From positions 18,145 through 82,144 of the forward strand of contig CAMCGB010000009.1 of assembly GCA_945874355.1 (NCBI GenBank): 64,000 nt of DNA. Direction: 5' to 3'. The notes under the pieces were generated by a model, which ran no database searches, was not told the origin of the DNA, and saw only the letters and a program-made list of their open reading frames with translations. This DNA comes from an uncultured Bacteroides sp. (lineage in GTDB: Bacteria > Bacteroidota > Bacteroidia > Bacteroidales > UBA932). A program made the position numbers and the translations under genes. This document shows positions 18,693 through 27,127 of this stretch, one piece after another. Each line of letters starts with the position of its first letter. Positions within the stretch are counted from its first letter, which is position 1.

Positions 18693-18736
18693 AGTTTCGC
18701 AACCGTGAAACATTGGAATTCACAAGTTGCGAAACT
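18693..18736. repeat. Inverted repeat with AGTTTCGCAAC arms
   Basis: Perfect 11-bp arms AGTTTCGCAAC and GTTGCGAAACT flank a second nested pair GTGAA/TTCAC. It lies in the 69-bp gap between dcp and gpmI. There is no T tract on either side, so it is not a standard terminator. The same arm recurs at 63903-63961. Confidence 0.8.
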
Positions 18737-18745
18737 GAATTGAAC

Positions 18746-20746
18746 CTAATCGATAAGACCGCGTCCGCGCAGCATGGCGTCGGAGTTGGGTTCCCTTCCG
18801 GCGAAGGACTTGTAGAGGACCATAGGCTCCTCGCTGCCGCCCTTCTCAAGGAAGGTCTGCTTGAACTTGTGGGCAAGGTCGATGTTCCATACTCCTTCAG
18901 GAGAGGCTTCGAAGATGCTGAATGCGTCCTTGTCCAGAACCTCGGCCCAGAGATATCCGTAGTAGCCGGAGTTGTAGCCGCTGCCGCCGAAGATGTGGTT
19001 GAAGTAGGTGCTGGAGTAGCGGAAGTTGATCTCGGGAATCAGGCCGATTTCCTCTGCCACCTTCTTCTCGAACTCGTCCACATCAACTCCCTCGACGCTC
19101 TTGAGCTCGTGCCACTTCATATCCAGAAGCGATGCGGCGCAGAGCTCGGTGGTCATAAAGCCCTGGTTGAACTTGAGGGCGTTGTTTATCTTCTCCACCA
19201 GGGCGGCGGGGATGACCTCGCCCTTGTCGTTGATGGCGTATTTCTCGAGGAGCTCAGGCTGGAAAGCCCAGTTCTCGTTGAACTGCGAGAACATCTCCAC
19301 GAAGTCCCTCTTCACGCTGGTACCGCTTACAGAAGGATAGTGGCACTTGCTCAGCAGTCCGTGCAGGGCGTGTCCGAACTCGTGGAAGGCGGTCTGGACC
19401 TCGTCGATGCTCATATACTCGGAGAGGTTGCCTACATTTACGATGATAGGACGAACGTCCTCTCCGTTTTCGTCATAGTACTGATCGCGGACATTGTTCA
19501 TCCACGCGCCGCCTCTCTTGCTCTCGCGGGGGAAGTAGTCTGTGGTGAAGATACCGATCAGCGAACCGTCGTCGTTGGTAAGCTTATAGGTGGTAACGCA
19601 GTCGGGGTTGTAGCTGGGCACTCCCTCGAGCACCTCGGCGTTCACTCCGTAGAGAATCTTGGCAGCCGCGAAGACTCCTTTGACTACGTTCTCTGCCTTG
19701 AAGTAAGGGCGGGTCTCAGCCTCGTCGAGGTCATACTTTGCCTTGCGGACCTTCTCGGCATAGTACCACCAGTCCCACTGCTCGATTTTGGAGCCCTCGG
19801 GAAGCTTGCCTGCCTTGATATCCTCATCCATAACAGCCTGCATATCAGCAAGTTCTTCTTTTGCCTTCTGCACTGCAGGAGTCATAATGCCCATAAGGAA
19901 GGCATCTACGGTTTCGGGATTTGCGGCCATCTTGTCGGCAAGGGTGTACTCGGCGCTGGTCTCGTAGCCGAGGATATTGGCCTTGCGTATGCGCAGAGAA
20001 AGCAACTCCTTGATCAGCTCGCGGTTATCGTTCTCGTTGCCGTTGTGGCCGCGCATCCTATAAGCCTCGTTGTACTGGCGGCGAAGCTCGCGGTCCTCAG
20101 TGGTGGTCATCTTGTCGGGATAGGCAGACACGCTGAAGCCGAACTTCTGCGCGAAGGCGTTGGACTCGGCGAGTATGTTGTTGCCAATCTTCTGGGTGAG
20201 TTCTGCGGTGCGGGTGTTGATGACGCGCAGCTCCTCCTGCTTGTCCTCGGGGAGACCGATGCCGTCGCGGATAAAGCCGTCATACCACTTTTTGAGCACC
20301 ATCTGCTGCTCGCGGGTAAGGCCGCTCTGGTCGGCATTATAGACCTCGGCAACCCTGTGGTAGAGGGCCTTGTTAAAGGAGATGTTGTCGCCGTGGGCGC
20401 TCAGAAGAGGTATGGCCTCGTCCTGAACGGCGTCGAGAGCGTCGCTGCGGTCAGTCTCGCTGACATTGTAGAGCACGCCCTGGACCTTGGCGAGGATGCC
20501 GCCGGAGAGCTCGAGGGGAGCGATGGTATTGTCGAAGGTAGGAGCCTCGGGATTTGAGACTATCGCTTCGATTTGGGCTGTCTGCTCATCGATGCCGGCC
20601 TTGATGGCGGGGATGTAGTCAGAAGTCTTGATCTTGTCGTAGGGAGGAATCCCGTAAGGGGTGTCCCACTCCGTAAGGAAGGGGTTTTGTCTGTTGCAAG
20701 AGCACATAGCCAAAGCAATCAAAAGAAATGAAAATGTTTTTCTCAT
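18746..20746 (-). CDS. dcp: M3 family metallopeptidase, lipoprotein (peptidyl-dipeptidase Dcp-like)
   Basis: 666 residues. The N-terminus is a lipoprotein signal ending AMCSC, so the enzyme is probably membrane-anchored and periplasmic or surface-exposed. The zinc site AFHEFGHALHG (HExxH) is near residue 456, with the third ligand in the EMFSQFNENW region, as in Dcp/oligopeptidase A. It cleaves short peptides. It lies 19 bp after the DUF5689 lipoprotein and may belong to the six-gene secretory operon or be a passenger in it. Confidence 0.9.
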   Translation of the reverse strand: MRKTFSFLLIALAMCSCNRQNPFLTEWDTPYGIPPYDKIKTSDYIPAIKAGIDEQTAQIEAIVSNPEAPTFDNTIAPLELSGGILAKVQGVLYNVSETDRSDALDAVQDEAIPLLSAHGDNISFNKALYHRVAEVYNADQSGLTREQQMVLKKWYDGFIRDGIGLPEDKQEELRVINTRTAELTQKIGNNILAESNAFAQKFGFSVSAYPDKMTTTEDRELRRQYNEAYRMRGHNGNENDNRELIKELLSLRIRKANILGYETSAEYTLADKMAANPETVDAFLMGIMTPAVQKAKEELADMQAVMDEDIKAGKLPEGSKIEQWDWWYYAEKVRKAKYDLDEAETRPYFKAENVVKGVFAAAKILYGVNAEVLEGVPSYNPDCVTTYKLTNDDGSLIGIFTTDYFPRESKRGGAWMNNVRDQYYDENGEDVRPIIVNVGNLSEYMSIDEVQTAFHEFGHALHGLLSKCHYPSVSGTSVKRDFVEMFSQFNENWAFQPELLEKYAINDKGEVIPAALVEKINNALKFNQGFMTTELCAASLLDMKWHELKSVEGVDVDEFEKKVAEEIGLIPEINFRYSSTYFNHIFGGSGYNSGYYGYLWAEVLDKDAFSIFEASPEGVWNIDLAHKFKQTFLEKGGSEEPMVLYKSFAGREPNSDAMLRGRGLID

Positions 20747-20765
20747 AATATGGAACCAACTAAAC

Positions 20766-21899
20766 TTATTCTACTACCTTGATGTCGCTGATGTCGTTCA
20801 CAACCATCTGGATTTTACCTTGATAGAGGGCAAGGATGCCTGTAACTTCGACCTTGGCGCTGCCGTTGAGCACAGACTCGGGGATGGCCTTGTCGGCGAA
20901 CTTCGAGAATCCGCTGGTTCTCACCTGGATGCAGGTGCCGTTGGGGGTTGAGAAATAGTGGCTCACGCTTGCGGCGGCCTTCTCGATGCCGGGATAGCTT
21001 ACCTTTCCCTGGGCGTCCACATTGCGGTAGTCGCCCACCTTGCCGTAGTTGTAGTCATTGGCATTACCGATGCTGACCTCATCCCAAACTCCGGAATAGA
21101 GGTACTCGGCCATCTTCTCCTTGCTCATTGCCCAGGTGTTGATGCCGGTGCCGGCGCCGGAGATGAAGATGCGGTTCGAAGAGAGCTTCTTGTTCTGGTT
21201 CGAGTTGAGATACAGAAGGGCGAAAGCCTCGTTCTGCTCCTTGTAGCGGGTGTCGTACCATCCGTAGGTCAGGTTCTTGACTGTCACGAGTTTACCCACA
21301 TAATGACTGGTGGCCTGAGTGGCGGTGGATGCGGGAAGCGAGCTTTCAGGCACGACTACGGGCTCCACCTCCGGGCCTATCTCGCCCTTGAAAACATGTG
21401 AGTCGATCAGAAGCGAAGACTCCAGGTAGGAAGTCTCGTACTCGCCTGTAGGGTCGCTGAATCCGATCTGAACCATTCCGTTGCCGTATGCAGTGCCGGA
21501 CTTGTAGCCGTACATTCCAAGGCACAACTCCCTGCAGTCCACATATATTCTCTGGCCGGGAAGATAATCGTTGTAAAGGCCGTTCTTGCCAATCTTGATT
21601 TCCATTCCGCCGGTCTCGTCCTGGATGTAGAAACTCTTGTAGAAGTTACCCGGCTGGTCGGTGGTGCTGACAATTCCGCTGATGACGATGTTTTTGTCTA
21701 TTTTCCAGGGACTGCCGGTTTTATAAAGCGAAGCAAGCTCTGCGATGGTGTGGGTCGGGGTCATTGTAACCACCTGCTGGTGAGGAGGATTCTCATTGCC
21801 CGAGAACACCGGCTGGAACTCCTCCTTGATGGAGGTGCAGCTGAAAGCGGAGAGGCAGAGCAAAGAGCTCAGAAGAGTATATTTAAGAGTCTTTCCCAT
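20766..21899 (-). CDS. DUF5689-domain lipoprotein
   Basis: 377 residues with a lipoprotein signal (SAFSC, Cys near 21). The TIAELASLY start and ISGIVSTTDQPGNFYKSFYI stretch with ETGGMEIKI are the DUF5689 signature, an OB-fold-like domain confined largely to secreted Bacteroidota proteins; a second beta-rich domain follows to about 330. OB-folds commonly bind nucleic acid or oligosaccharide. It begins 1 bp after the TonB receptor stop, so it is probably the surface partner of that receptor, taking the place a SusD would have in a polysaccharide locus. Ligand not known. Confidence 0.8.
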   Translation of the reverse strand: MGKTLKYTLLSSLLCLSAFSCTSIKEEFQPVFSGNENPPHQQVVTMTPTHTIAELASLYKTGSPWKIDKNIVISGIVSTTDQPGNFYKSFYIQDETGGMEIKIGKNGLYNDYLPGQRIYVDCRELCLGMYGYKSGTAYGNGMVQIGFSDPTGEYETSYLESSLLIDSHVFKGEIGPEVEPVVVPESSLPASTATQATSHYVGKLVTVKNLTYGWYDTRYKEQNEAFALLYLNSNQNKKLSSNRIFISGAGTGINTWAMSKEKMAEYLYSGVWDEVSIGNANDYNYGKVGDYRNVDAQGKVSYPGIEKAAASVSHYFSTPNGTCIQVRTSGFSKFADKAIPESVLNGSAKVEVTGILALYQGKIQMVVNDISDIKVVE

Positions 21900-21900
21900 A

Positions 21901-24852
21901 CTAGAATCTGAAATAGATGTTCAACATATAGTTCGCACCCTGCATATAGAAATATTTGGGGTCGAAACGGTAGTAACGGTCCTTGCCGTAGCTGGAGATA
22001 AGGCGGGTCTGCTCGTATCCTCCGGTCTTTATGTTCCTGTTGTTGAGCATATTGTTGACCTCAAGCGAGAAGCCCAGGTAGTACTTGCGCTGAATCTGCC
22101 AGCTCTTGCCGACGCTGCAGTTCAGAACGAAGGCGGGATTGAACTCCTCCTGGGCGGCCATATACTCGACCTCGGCGGGAGTCTCCACTCCGTCTCCGCC
22201 GCCGCAGGCCAGATGGGTGCGGTACAGAGGGTTCATATCAAGGTAAGAATGAGCGAAATACTGCCCACCCAGCTCGAAGAACCAGTAGTCGTTGGTACGG
22301 TAGTTCAGCTCGATAGCGGAAGCGAGCTGGGGAGTTGAAGGAACATAGTGCTTCTTCTCTGACTCAACGATGTAGTTGCCCGCTGCGTCCTGGTCATAGA
22401 TGGCGGCTCCCTCATCGGTATAGCTGGCCACCTTATATACAGGATGGCTCTTCCAGTAAGGAACGCTCTCGCTGCGGATGACCTCGGCGCTGTTGTCTAT
22501 GGTCTGAACCATATTCGGGTTGCTTGTATATACATACTCGCCAAGGCTCAGGACGGCGCTGAGGCTCAGGCCCTGAACAAAGAGGGGCACCTTGACGCCG
22601 AACTCAAGTCCGAGGTGGCGCTGGTCGATACCGGTCATCGCGAAATTGGTGAATGACTGCTGGGAGTCATCGTAGAAGCTCATCACGTCGCTCTGGTCCT
22701 TGATGCCGGTGTAGAAGCCGGTCAGACGCAGGCTGTAGCCGCCGTTTGTAAACTGATAGTTAACATCTGCCGAAGTGGTCTTGACTGTCGTAAGACCGTC
22801 CACGAGAGTATTGCGGGTACGGGCGGAGATGAAAGCCTGGTTGAAGGTGGGAGCATCGTTGAAATAACCGATGTTGGCACTGAAGCGGTGGCCTCCGATC
22901 AGCTCGTATGCAAGACCCAGCTTGGCGGAGTAAGTAAGGAATGAGCTAAGCTCGGACTTACCCTTGGAGGTGATGACCTTACCGTTGTCGTCGTATGAAG
23001 TCAGGGTGCGGCCCTCGTAAACGATTTCCTTACCGTTGTCGTCCAGTCCGGCAAAGAGTCCCTTACGTACAAGTCCGTCCCTCCAGAAAGCCTCATAGCC
23101 TACGGTCCCGGCAAGCGTAGCGACAAAGCCGCCCTTGCGGTAAGTGCCGTTAGCCCAGAGGTTTGCGCGGCGAATCTGGGCCAGATAGTCGTATCCGTAC
23201 TTGCCTCCCTGGGTGATGGACTCAGCCTTACCGTTGGCAAGGAAGTAGTCGAGGTCGTTCTGCACCAGAGCCTCGTTAGAAGCGAAATCCCTCTCGGCGA
23301 AAGAGTCGATGTTGAGATAGTACTGTCCGCCCAGAAGGTCGTTGAGCAGCTTGTAGTTCTCGGTGCGGTTCACTTTGAAGTTCGCGCCGGCCTTGAGATT
23401 GAAAGCCTCGGTGGGCAGCCACTTCAGGTTCAGGGCAAGATTGAGGTCCCTCTGGTCCACCCTTCTTTCCTCGAGGGCATACTTACTGCGCCCGTTGGGG
23501 TTATTGTAGTTTACGTTGTAGAGCCGGTCCCAGTTGAGGTGCTGATAGTTCGCGAACTCCTTGCTGTGGTTGGTCCAGGCGTACTTGGCCCATTCGGCCT
23601 TCTCGGGGTTGCTACGGTTATAGTCCTCATCCTCAAGATAATAGTAAGAAGGAAGATTGCGGTAGTAGTCAGGCCTGGGGTCCATCGCGTCGTACCAGTC
23701 AAGGGCTGTGTAGCCGTTGTAGCCGCAGCGGTAAAGAATGGTTGCGCCTGCGCTGAACTCGTCGCTCGGAGTGTAGTCGTAGCGCAGGGCGACTACCGGC
23801 TCGAAGGTCTTGCGAACGCGGGAGTTGCGCACCTTGCCGTTCTGATAACCCCAGTTGGAGTTGTACATATTGTCGCCCATAAGGTCATATACCTCCTGGG
23901 TGGAAGCGTTCTGGGCGCCCCTCTGTCCGGGAGTGGCGAAGGCCATAAGGGAAATCTTATGCTCGTCGTTGATTCTCTTGCCTACACCGGCGTACAGGGC
24001 GAAGGAGCGGTAGTAAACTCCCTCAACCCAGTCATTTCCACCAAGACGAGCGGAAGCGTTGACGGCATAAGACCAGCCGTTGTCCAGCTCTCCGGAGGCG
24101 TAAGTAGCCATCAGGCGGAGACGGTAAAGAGCTGAGTTGGAGAGCACTGAGAACCTCCATCCGGGACGCACCGCTGAAGGCAGGGCGGTGATGTTGGTCA
24201 TACCGTTGTAGCGGCCGTTGCCCCAGTCGCTGCCCTCAAGGCCTATGCTGGTGTCCTTTGCCCTCATCGCCTCGTTAAGGCCGCTCCACAGGGAGTAGGG
24301 CGAGTAGCCGGTGATGGCGTCGTTCATAGGCACTCCGGCCAGATACACGTCCTGCGACTCTGAGTTGTAACCGCGGTTCTTGAACCTTATGGCGCTGAAG
24401 CCGTAGCCCACCACGTCAGTATAGACGTCATTAGCTCCGTAAAGGATGGTGGGGGCGTCACTGTAGCCGCTGTCGTCGAGGTCGAACTCGGCGAAGCTGC
24501 TTGCATCCACATCCTCGGTCCGCACACGGGCGGGGCTGAGGGTAACGAACATAAGGTCGCGGATAAGACCCTGCTCCACAACTACGTTGATTCTTGTGGA
24601 GTTGTAATCATCTGCCTCTACCTCAAGGGTATAGGCTCCGTCCTTAAGGTCGGGGAAAAGGAAATCGCCTTCCGCACCGGTCTTCTGACTTGAGAGAAGG
24701 TCCTGTCCGCTGTAAAGGCTTACGACTGCTCCTGCTATGGGGGCTCTGCCCTGACGGGCTACCACTTTGGCCTTGATGCCTCCGTCATAAGCCGAAGCGC
24801 TGAGGCACAGGGCGCAGAGGGAGCAGAGAAAAAGTATTAGTCTTTTCATCAT
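21901..24852 (-). CDS. TonB-dependent outer-membrane receptor with carboxypeptidase-regulatory-like domain
   Basis: 983 residues. A signal peptide (1-21) is followed by a CarboxypepD_reg-like beta-sandwich (about 22-105), a plug domain with FSAIRFKNRGYNSESQDVY and GVPMNDA (about 140-190), and a long barrel rich in aromatic beta-strands ending NIYFRF. It should import a bulky ligand with energy from TonB. No SusD gene adjoins; its neighbours are two secreted hydrolases upstream and a DUF5689 lipoprotein downstream. It overlaps the upstream EEP gene by 4 bp, a sign of coupled translation. Confidence 0.92.
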   Translation of the reverse strand: MMKRLILFLCSLCALCLSASAYDGGIKAKVVARQGRAPIAGAVVSLYSGQDLLSSQKTGAEGDFLFPDLKDGAYTLEVEADDYNSTRINVVVEQGLIRDLMFVTLSPARVRTEDVDASSFAEFDLDDSGYSDAPTILYGANDVYTDVVGYGFSAIRFKNRGYNSESQDVYLAGVPMNDAITGYSPYSLWSGLNEAMRAKDTSIGLEGSDWGNGRYNGMTNITALPSAVRPGWRFSVLSNSALYRLRLMATYASGELDNGWSYAVNASARLGGNDWVEGVYYRSFALYAGVGKRINDEHKISLMAFATPGQRGAQNASTQEVYDLMGDNMYNSNWGYQNGKVRNSRVRKTFEPVVALRYDYTPSDEFSAGATILYRCGYNGYTALDWYDAMDPRPDYYRNLPSYYYLEDEDYNRSNPEKAEWAKYAWTNHSKEFANYQHLNWDRLYNVNYNNPNGRSKYALEERRVDQRDLNLALNLKWLPTEAFNLKAGANFKVNRTENYKLLNDLLGGQYYLNIDSFAERDFASNEALVQNDLDYFLANGKAESITQGGKYGYDYLAQIRRANLWANGTYRKGGFVATLAGTVGYEAFWRDGLVRKGLFAGLDDNGKEIVYEGRTLTSYDDNGKVITSKGKSELSSFLTYSAKLGLAYELIGGHRFSANIGYFNDAPTFNQAFISARTRNTLVDGLTTVKTTSADVNYQFTNGGYSLRLTGFYTGIKDQSDVMSFYDDSQQSFTNFAMTGIDQRHLGLEFGVKVPLFVQGLSLSAVLSLGEYVYTSNPNMVQTIDNSAEVIRSESVPYWKSHPVYKVASYTDEGAAIYDQDAAGNYIVESEKKHYVPSTPQLASAIELNYRTNDYWFFELGGQYFAHSYLDMNPLYRTHLACGGGDGVETPAEVEYMAAQEEFNPAFVLNCSVGKSWQIQRKYYLGFSLEVNNMLNNRNIKTGGYEQTRLISSYGKDRYYRFDPKYFYMQGANYMLNIYFRF

Positions 24853-25910
24853 TTACTGATTGCTATATAGGTTGGATAATGGTCGGAGTAGCCGCCTATG
24901 AAGGCTCCGTTGGAGAAGGTGCGGAAAGGAGTGTCCTTGTACTGGCCGCTCTGGTTGGTCATAAAGGGCTTTTTGAATACTCTTCCGTAGTAGCCTTTTT
25001 TGTGAAGTTTGCGGATCTGAAGGCCTCCCTGGGGCGCCTTTGCCAGATTGTGGTTCACCAGGATTATGTCGTAGATGTTCCATTCGCCCTGGTATGCAAG
25101 CGAGCCAAAACCGTCGGCGAGCATTCTGGTGAAGGGAGAGAAAAAGTCCTCGGGACCCACGTCCTCGAGCTTCTCCTTGCCTCTCATCCACACTGCCATA
25201 CTCTCGTCAGTGGGGTTATCGTTCATATCTCCCATCACAACTATCTTGATTCCGGGATACTTACTCTCCATCTGAAGGGAATGGTTGTAGATGATTTCTC
25301 CTCCGCGCGAACGCAGATCGCTTCCCTTGCCGCCGATGCGGGAAGGAAGGTGGGCCACATAGAAGGCGAAATGCTCCCCTTCGATAAGGCCGTGCACCAT
25401 AAGGATGTCCCTGGTGCGGAAGTAGTCCTGCTCCTCCTCGCTCAGGGTGATGGCCACCTTGCTGCCTTCGAAAGTGAAGGGAATGGACTCGCTGTCCAGA
25501 TAGGTGAACTGGTCGGGGCGGTACAATAGGGCCACGTCCACACCTCTGCGGTCGGGTCCGTCATAGTGGACAATCTGGTAGTCAGCGTCTGCGATTTCGG
25601 GCTCGCTGACCAGGTCCTCAAGCACGAGACGGTTCTCTATCTCGCTGACGCCCAGGATGGTATGATAGGCTCCATTGTCCTCTTTCATAGCCCTGATGAC
25701 GTGGGCCATGTTGTAGAGCTTCTTCTCGTACTTGGCCTGGGTCCAGTTGTTCTTGCCGTCCGGGAGGAACTCTTCGTCGTTCTTTGCCGGGTCGTCATAG
25801 ATGTCGAAAAGGTTCTCGAGATTGTAGAACCCGATGACATAATTGTGCTTCTGCGCACAGGCCGAAAGGGTGAGCAGCAGAGCGGAAAGTATGGTAAATA
25901 GTCGTTTCAT
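24849..25910 (-). CDS. Secreted endonuclease/exonuclease/phosphatase family protein, lipoprotein
   Basis: 353 residues from ATG 25910, which puts a lipoprotein signal (TLSACAQ, Cys near 18) at the N-terminus; the ORF track adds eight residues before it. The EEP catalytic residues are present: GFYNLENLFD, SEIENR, RRGVDVALLY, GDMNDNPTD and the final GYSDHYPTY. The fold includes DNase I-like nucleases and various phosphatases. Placement between a DRGH nuclease and a TonB receptor favours action on nucleic acids or nucleotides outside the cytoplasm. The exact bond cleaved is not decidable by sequence. Confidence 0.9.
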   Translation of the reverse strand: MKRLFTILSALLLTLSACAQKHNYVIGFYNLENLFDIYDDPAKNDEEFLPDGKNNWTQAKYEKKLYNMAHVIRAMKEDNGAYHTILGVSEIENRLVLEDLVSEPEIADADYQIVHYDGPDRRGVDVALLYRPDQFTYLDSESIPFTFEGSKVAITLSEEEQDYFRTRDILMVHGLIEGEHFAFYVAHLPSRIGGKGSDLRSRGGEIIYNHSLQMESKYPGIKIVVMGDMNDNPTDESMAVWMRGKEKLEDVGPEDFFSPFTRMLADGFGSLAYQGEWNIYDIILVNHNLAKAPQGGLQIRKLHKKGYYGRVFKKPFMTNQSGQYKDTPFRTFSNGAFIGGYSDHYPTYIAISK

Positions 25911-25924
25911 CAGTATGAACGGTG

Positions 25925-27127
25925 TTATTTCCACCAGCTGTCGCGGGTGGATTCGATTTTGGCTGCGGTTTCTTCGCCTACCGCGGCAGGGAGGTTGACA
26001 AACAGGTCTGTGCCCAGTTTCTTCTCCAACTCGTCAATGCTCATTGCGCAAGTGGACATAATCTGGCTGTCATCGTAGGCTTGGTGCTTGAAATAGAAGC
26101 CTATAGCAAGATAACCCTTAGTGGAATTGCCTATGTTGGCGTTTTTCTTATAGCCCAGCAGAGCTTTGAAATAGCCGGTGGGGACTGTCACGCTCTTGCC
26201 CTCGTTGTCGCTGGTCTTGGTCGTGGAGTGGATGTAGTCCGCACCCGTAACTACATAGAGCGTGTCGAAACTCGTAGCCCAGCCCCTGACTTTGCCCTCG
26301 AGAGCGGCCCAGGAGTTCTGGTTCAGAGCCCCCTTCTGGGGTGTCATATTGGTAAAATAGAAGGTCTGCACGTTGGCATTCCTTTTCAAGCGGTCGGCCG
26401 AAGGTATCTGATGGCCGCGGTCGTAGCCCCTGAAGCCTCCGAAAAGGGTAGGCTGGTACTTTGCGGGCACCTTGGGATCATAGCCCCACTCGTTGGTGCG
26501 GCTTCCGCTTCCTATCAGGCTGTTGTTCAGAGGGTAAGCAACCCAGAACGAAAGCAGGGCGGAGGTGTCGTAGTAAATGGAGTAGTTGCGGCACCTGTTG
26601 CCGTTGGACAGGGTCATGTCGTGGGTTATGAAGTACAGGTCCTCGCGGTCGGTAGCGGGCAGTTCCATCCAGACAGGCACTTTATCGCTCTTGATTTCGG
26701 TCGCTCCTCCGCCGCTTGAAGACCCGCCGCCGGAAGACCCGCCGCCGGAGCTCTCGGACGAAGCAATCTGGGTGAACTCCACGACCGAAGTCTTGTCCTT
26801 ACACTTAAGGGTAAGTCTGGCTCTTCGCTCCTCGCCTTCGCCGTCGAAAGCATCCCAGGAGAGGATGATGCCCGCCTTGTTGCCGCTGCCGGAGCTGCAA
26901 TCCACGCTGGCCCAGGGCTCCTCACCGGTAAAATCAAGCTCCAGGCTCCAGTCTGAAAAGGCTGTAACCTTGATGAACTGCTGCCCAGCCGAGGCCTTCA
27001 CCTCGGTATTCGGTACACTCAAAAGCAAGTCCCCTTCAAGCACCTGTGCTCCCGGGGAGTTTCCTCCGCAGGAGCATAGGGCAAGGAGTATGGTAATGAG
27101 CGTAAAAACTCTTCTACTCACAAACAA
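25925..27127 (-). CDS. Secreted DNA/RNA non-specific endonuclease with BACON domain
   Basis: 400 residues. A lipoprotein signal (LALCSC, Cys near 20) is followed by a BACON beta-sandwich (about 30-120), a Gly/Ser linker (GGGSSGGGSSSGGG), and the NUC nuclease domain (about 150-395). The catalytic DRGHQIPSADR near residue 236 and the metal-binding Asn in TNMTPQKGALNQNSW near 255-265 match active beta-beta-alpha-metal nucleases. It should degrade DNA and/or RNA at the cell surface. It overlaps the upstream gene by 14 bp and is 14 bp from the EEP gene, so one transcript is very likely. Confidence 0.92.
   Translation of the reverse strand: MFVSRRVFTLITILLALCSCGGNSPGAQVLEGDLLLSVPNTEVKASAGQQFIKVTAFSDWSLELDFTGEEPWASVDCSSGSGNKAGIILSWDAFDGEGEERRARLTLKCKDKTSVVEFTQIASSESSGGGSSGGGSSSGGGATEIKSDKVPVWMELPATDREDLYFITHDMTLSNGNRCRNYSIYYDTSALLSFWVAYPLNNSLIGSGSRTNEWGYDPKVPAKYQPTLFGGFRGYDRGHQIPSADRLKRNANVQTFYFTNMTPQKGALNQNSWAALEGKVRGWATSFDTLYVVTGADYIHSTTKTSDNEGKSVTVPTGYFKALLGYKKNANIGNSTKGYLAIGFYFKHQAYDDSQIMSTCAMSIDELEKKLGTDLFVNLPAAVGEETAAKIESTRDSWWK

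Noticed and set aside
18617-20557. 646-residue ORF opposite dcp
   Set aside because: Antisense shadow of an M3 peptidase gene with all its motifs; the shadow has Val/Leu/Gly-rich composition without any family pattern.
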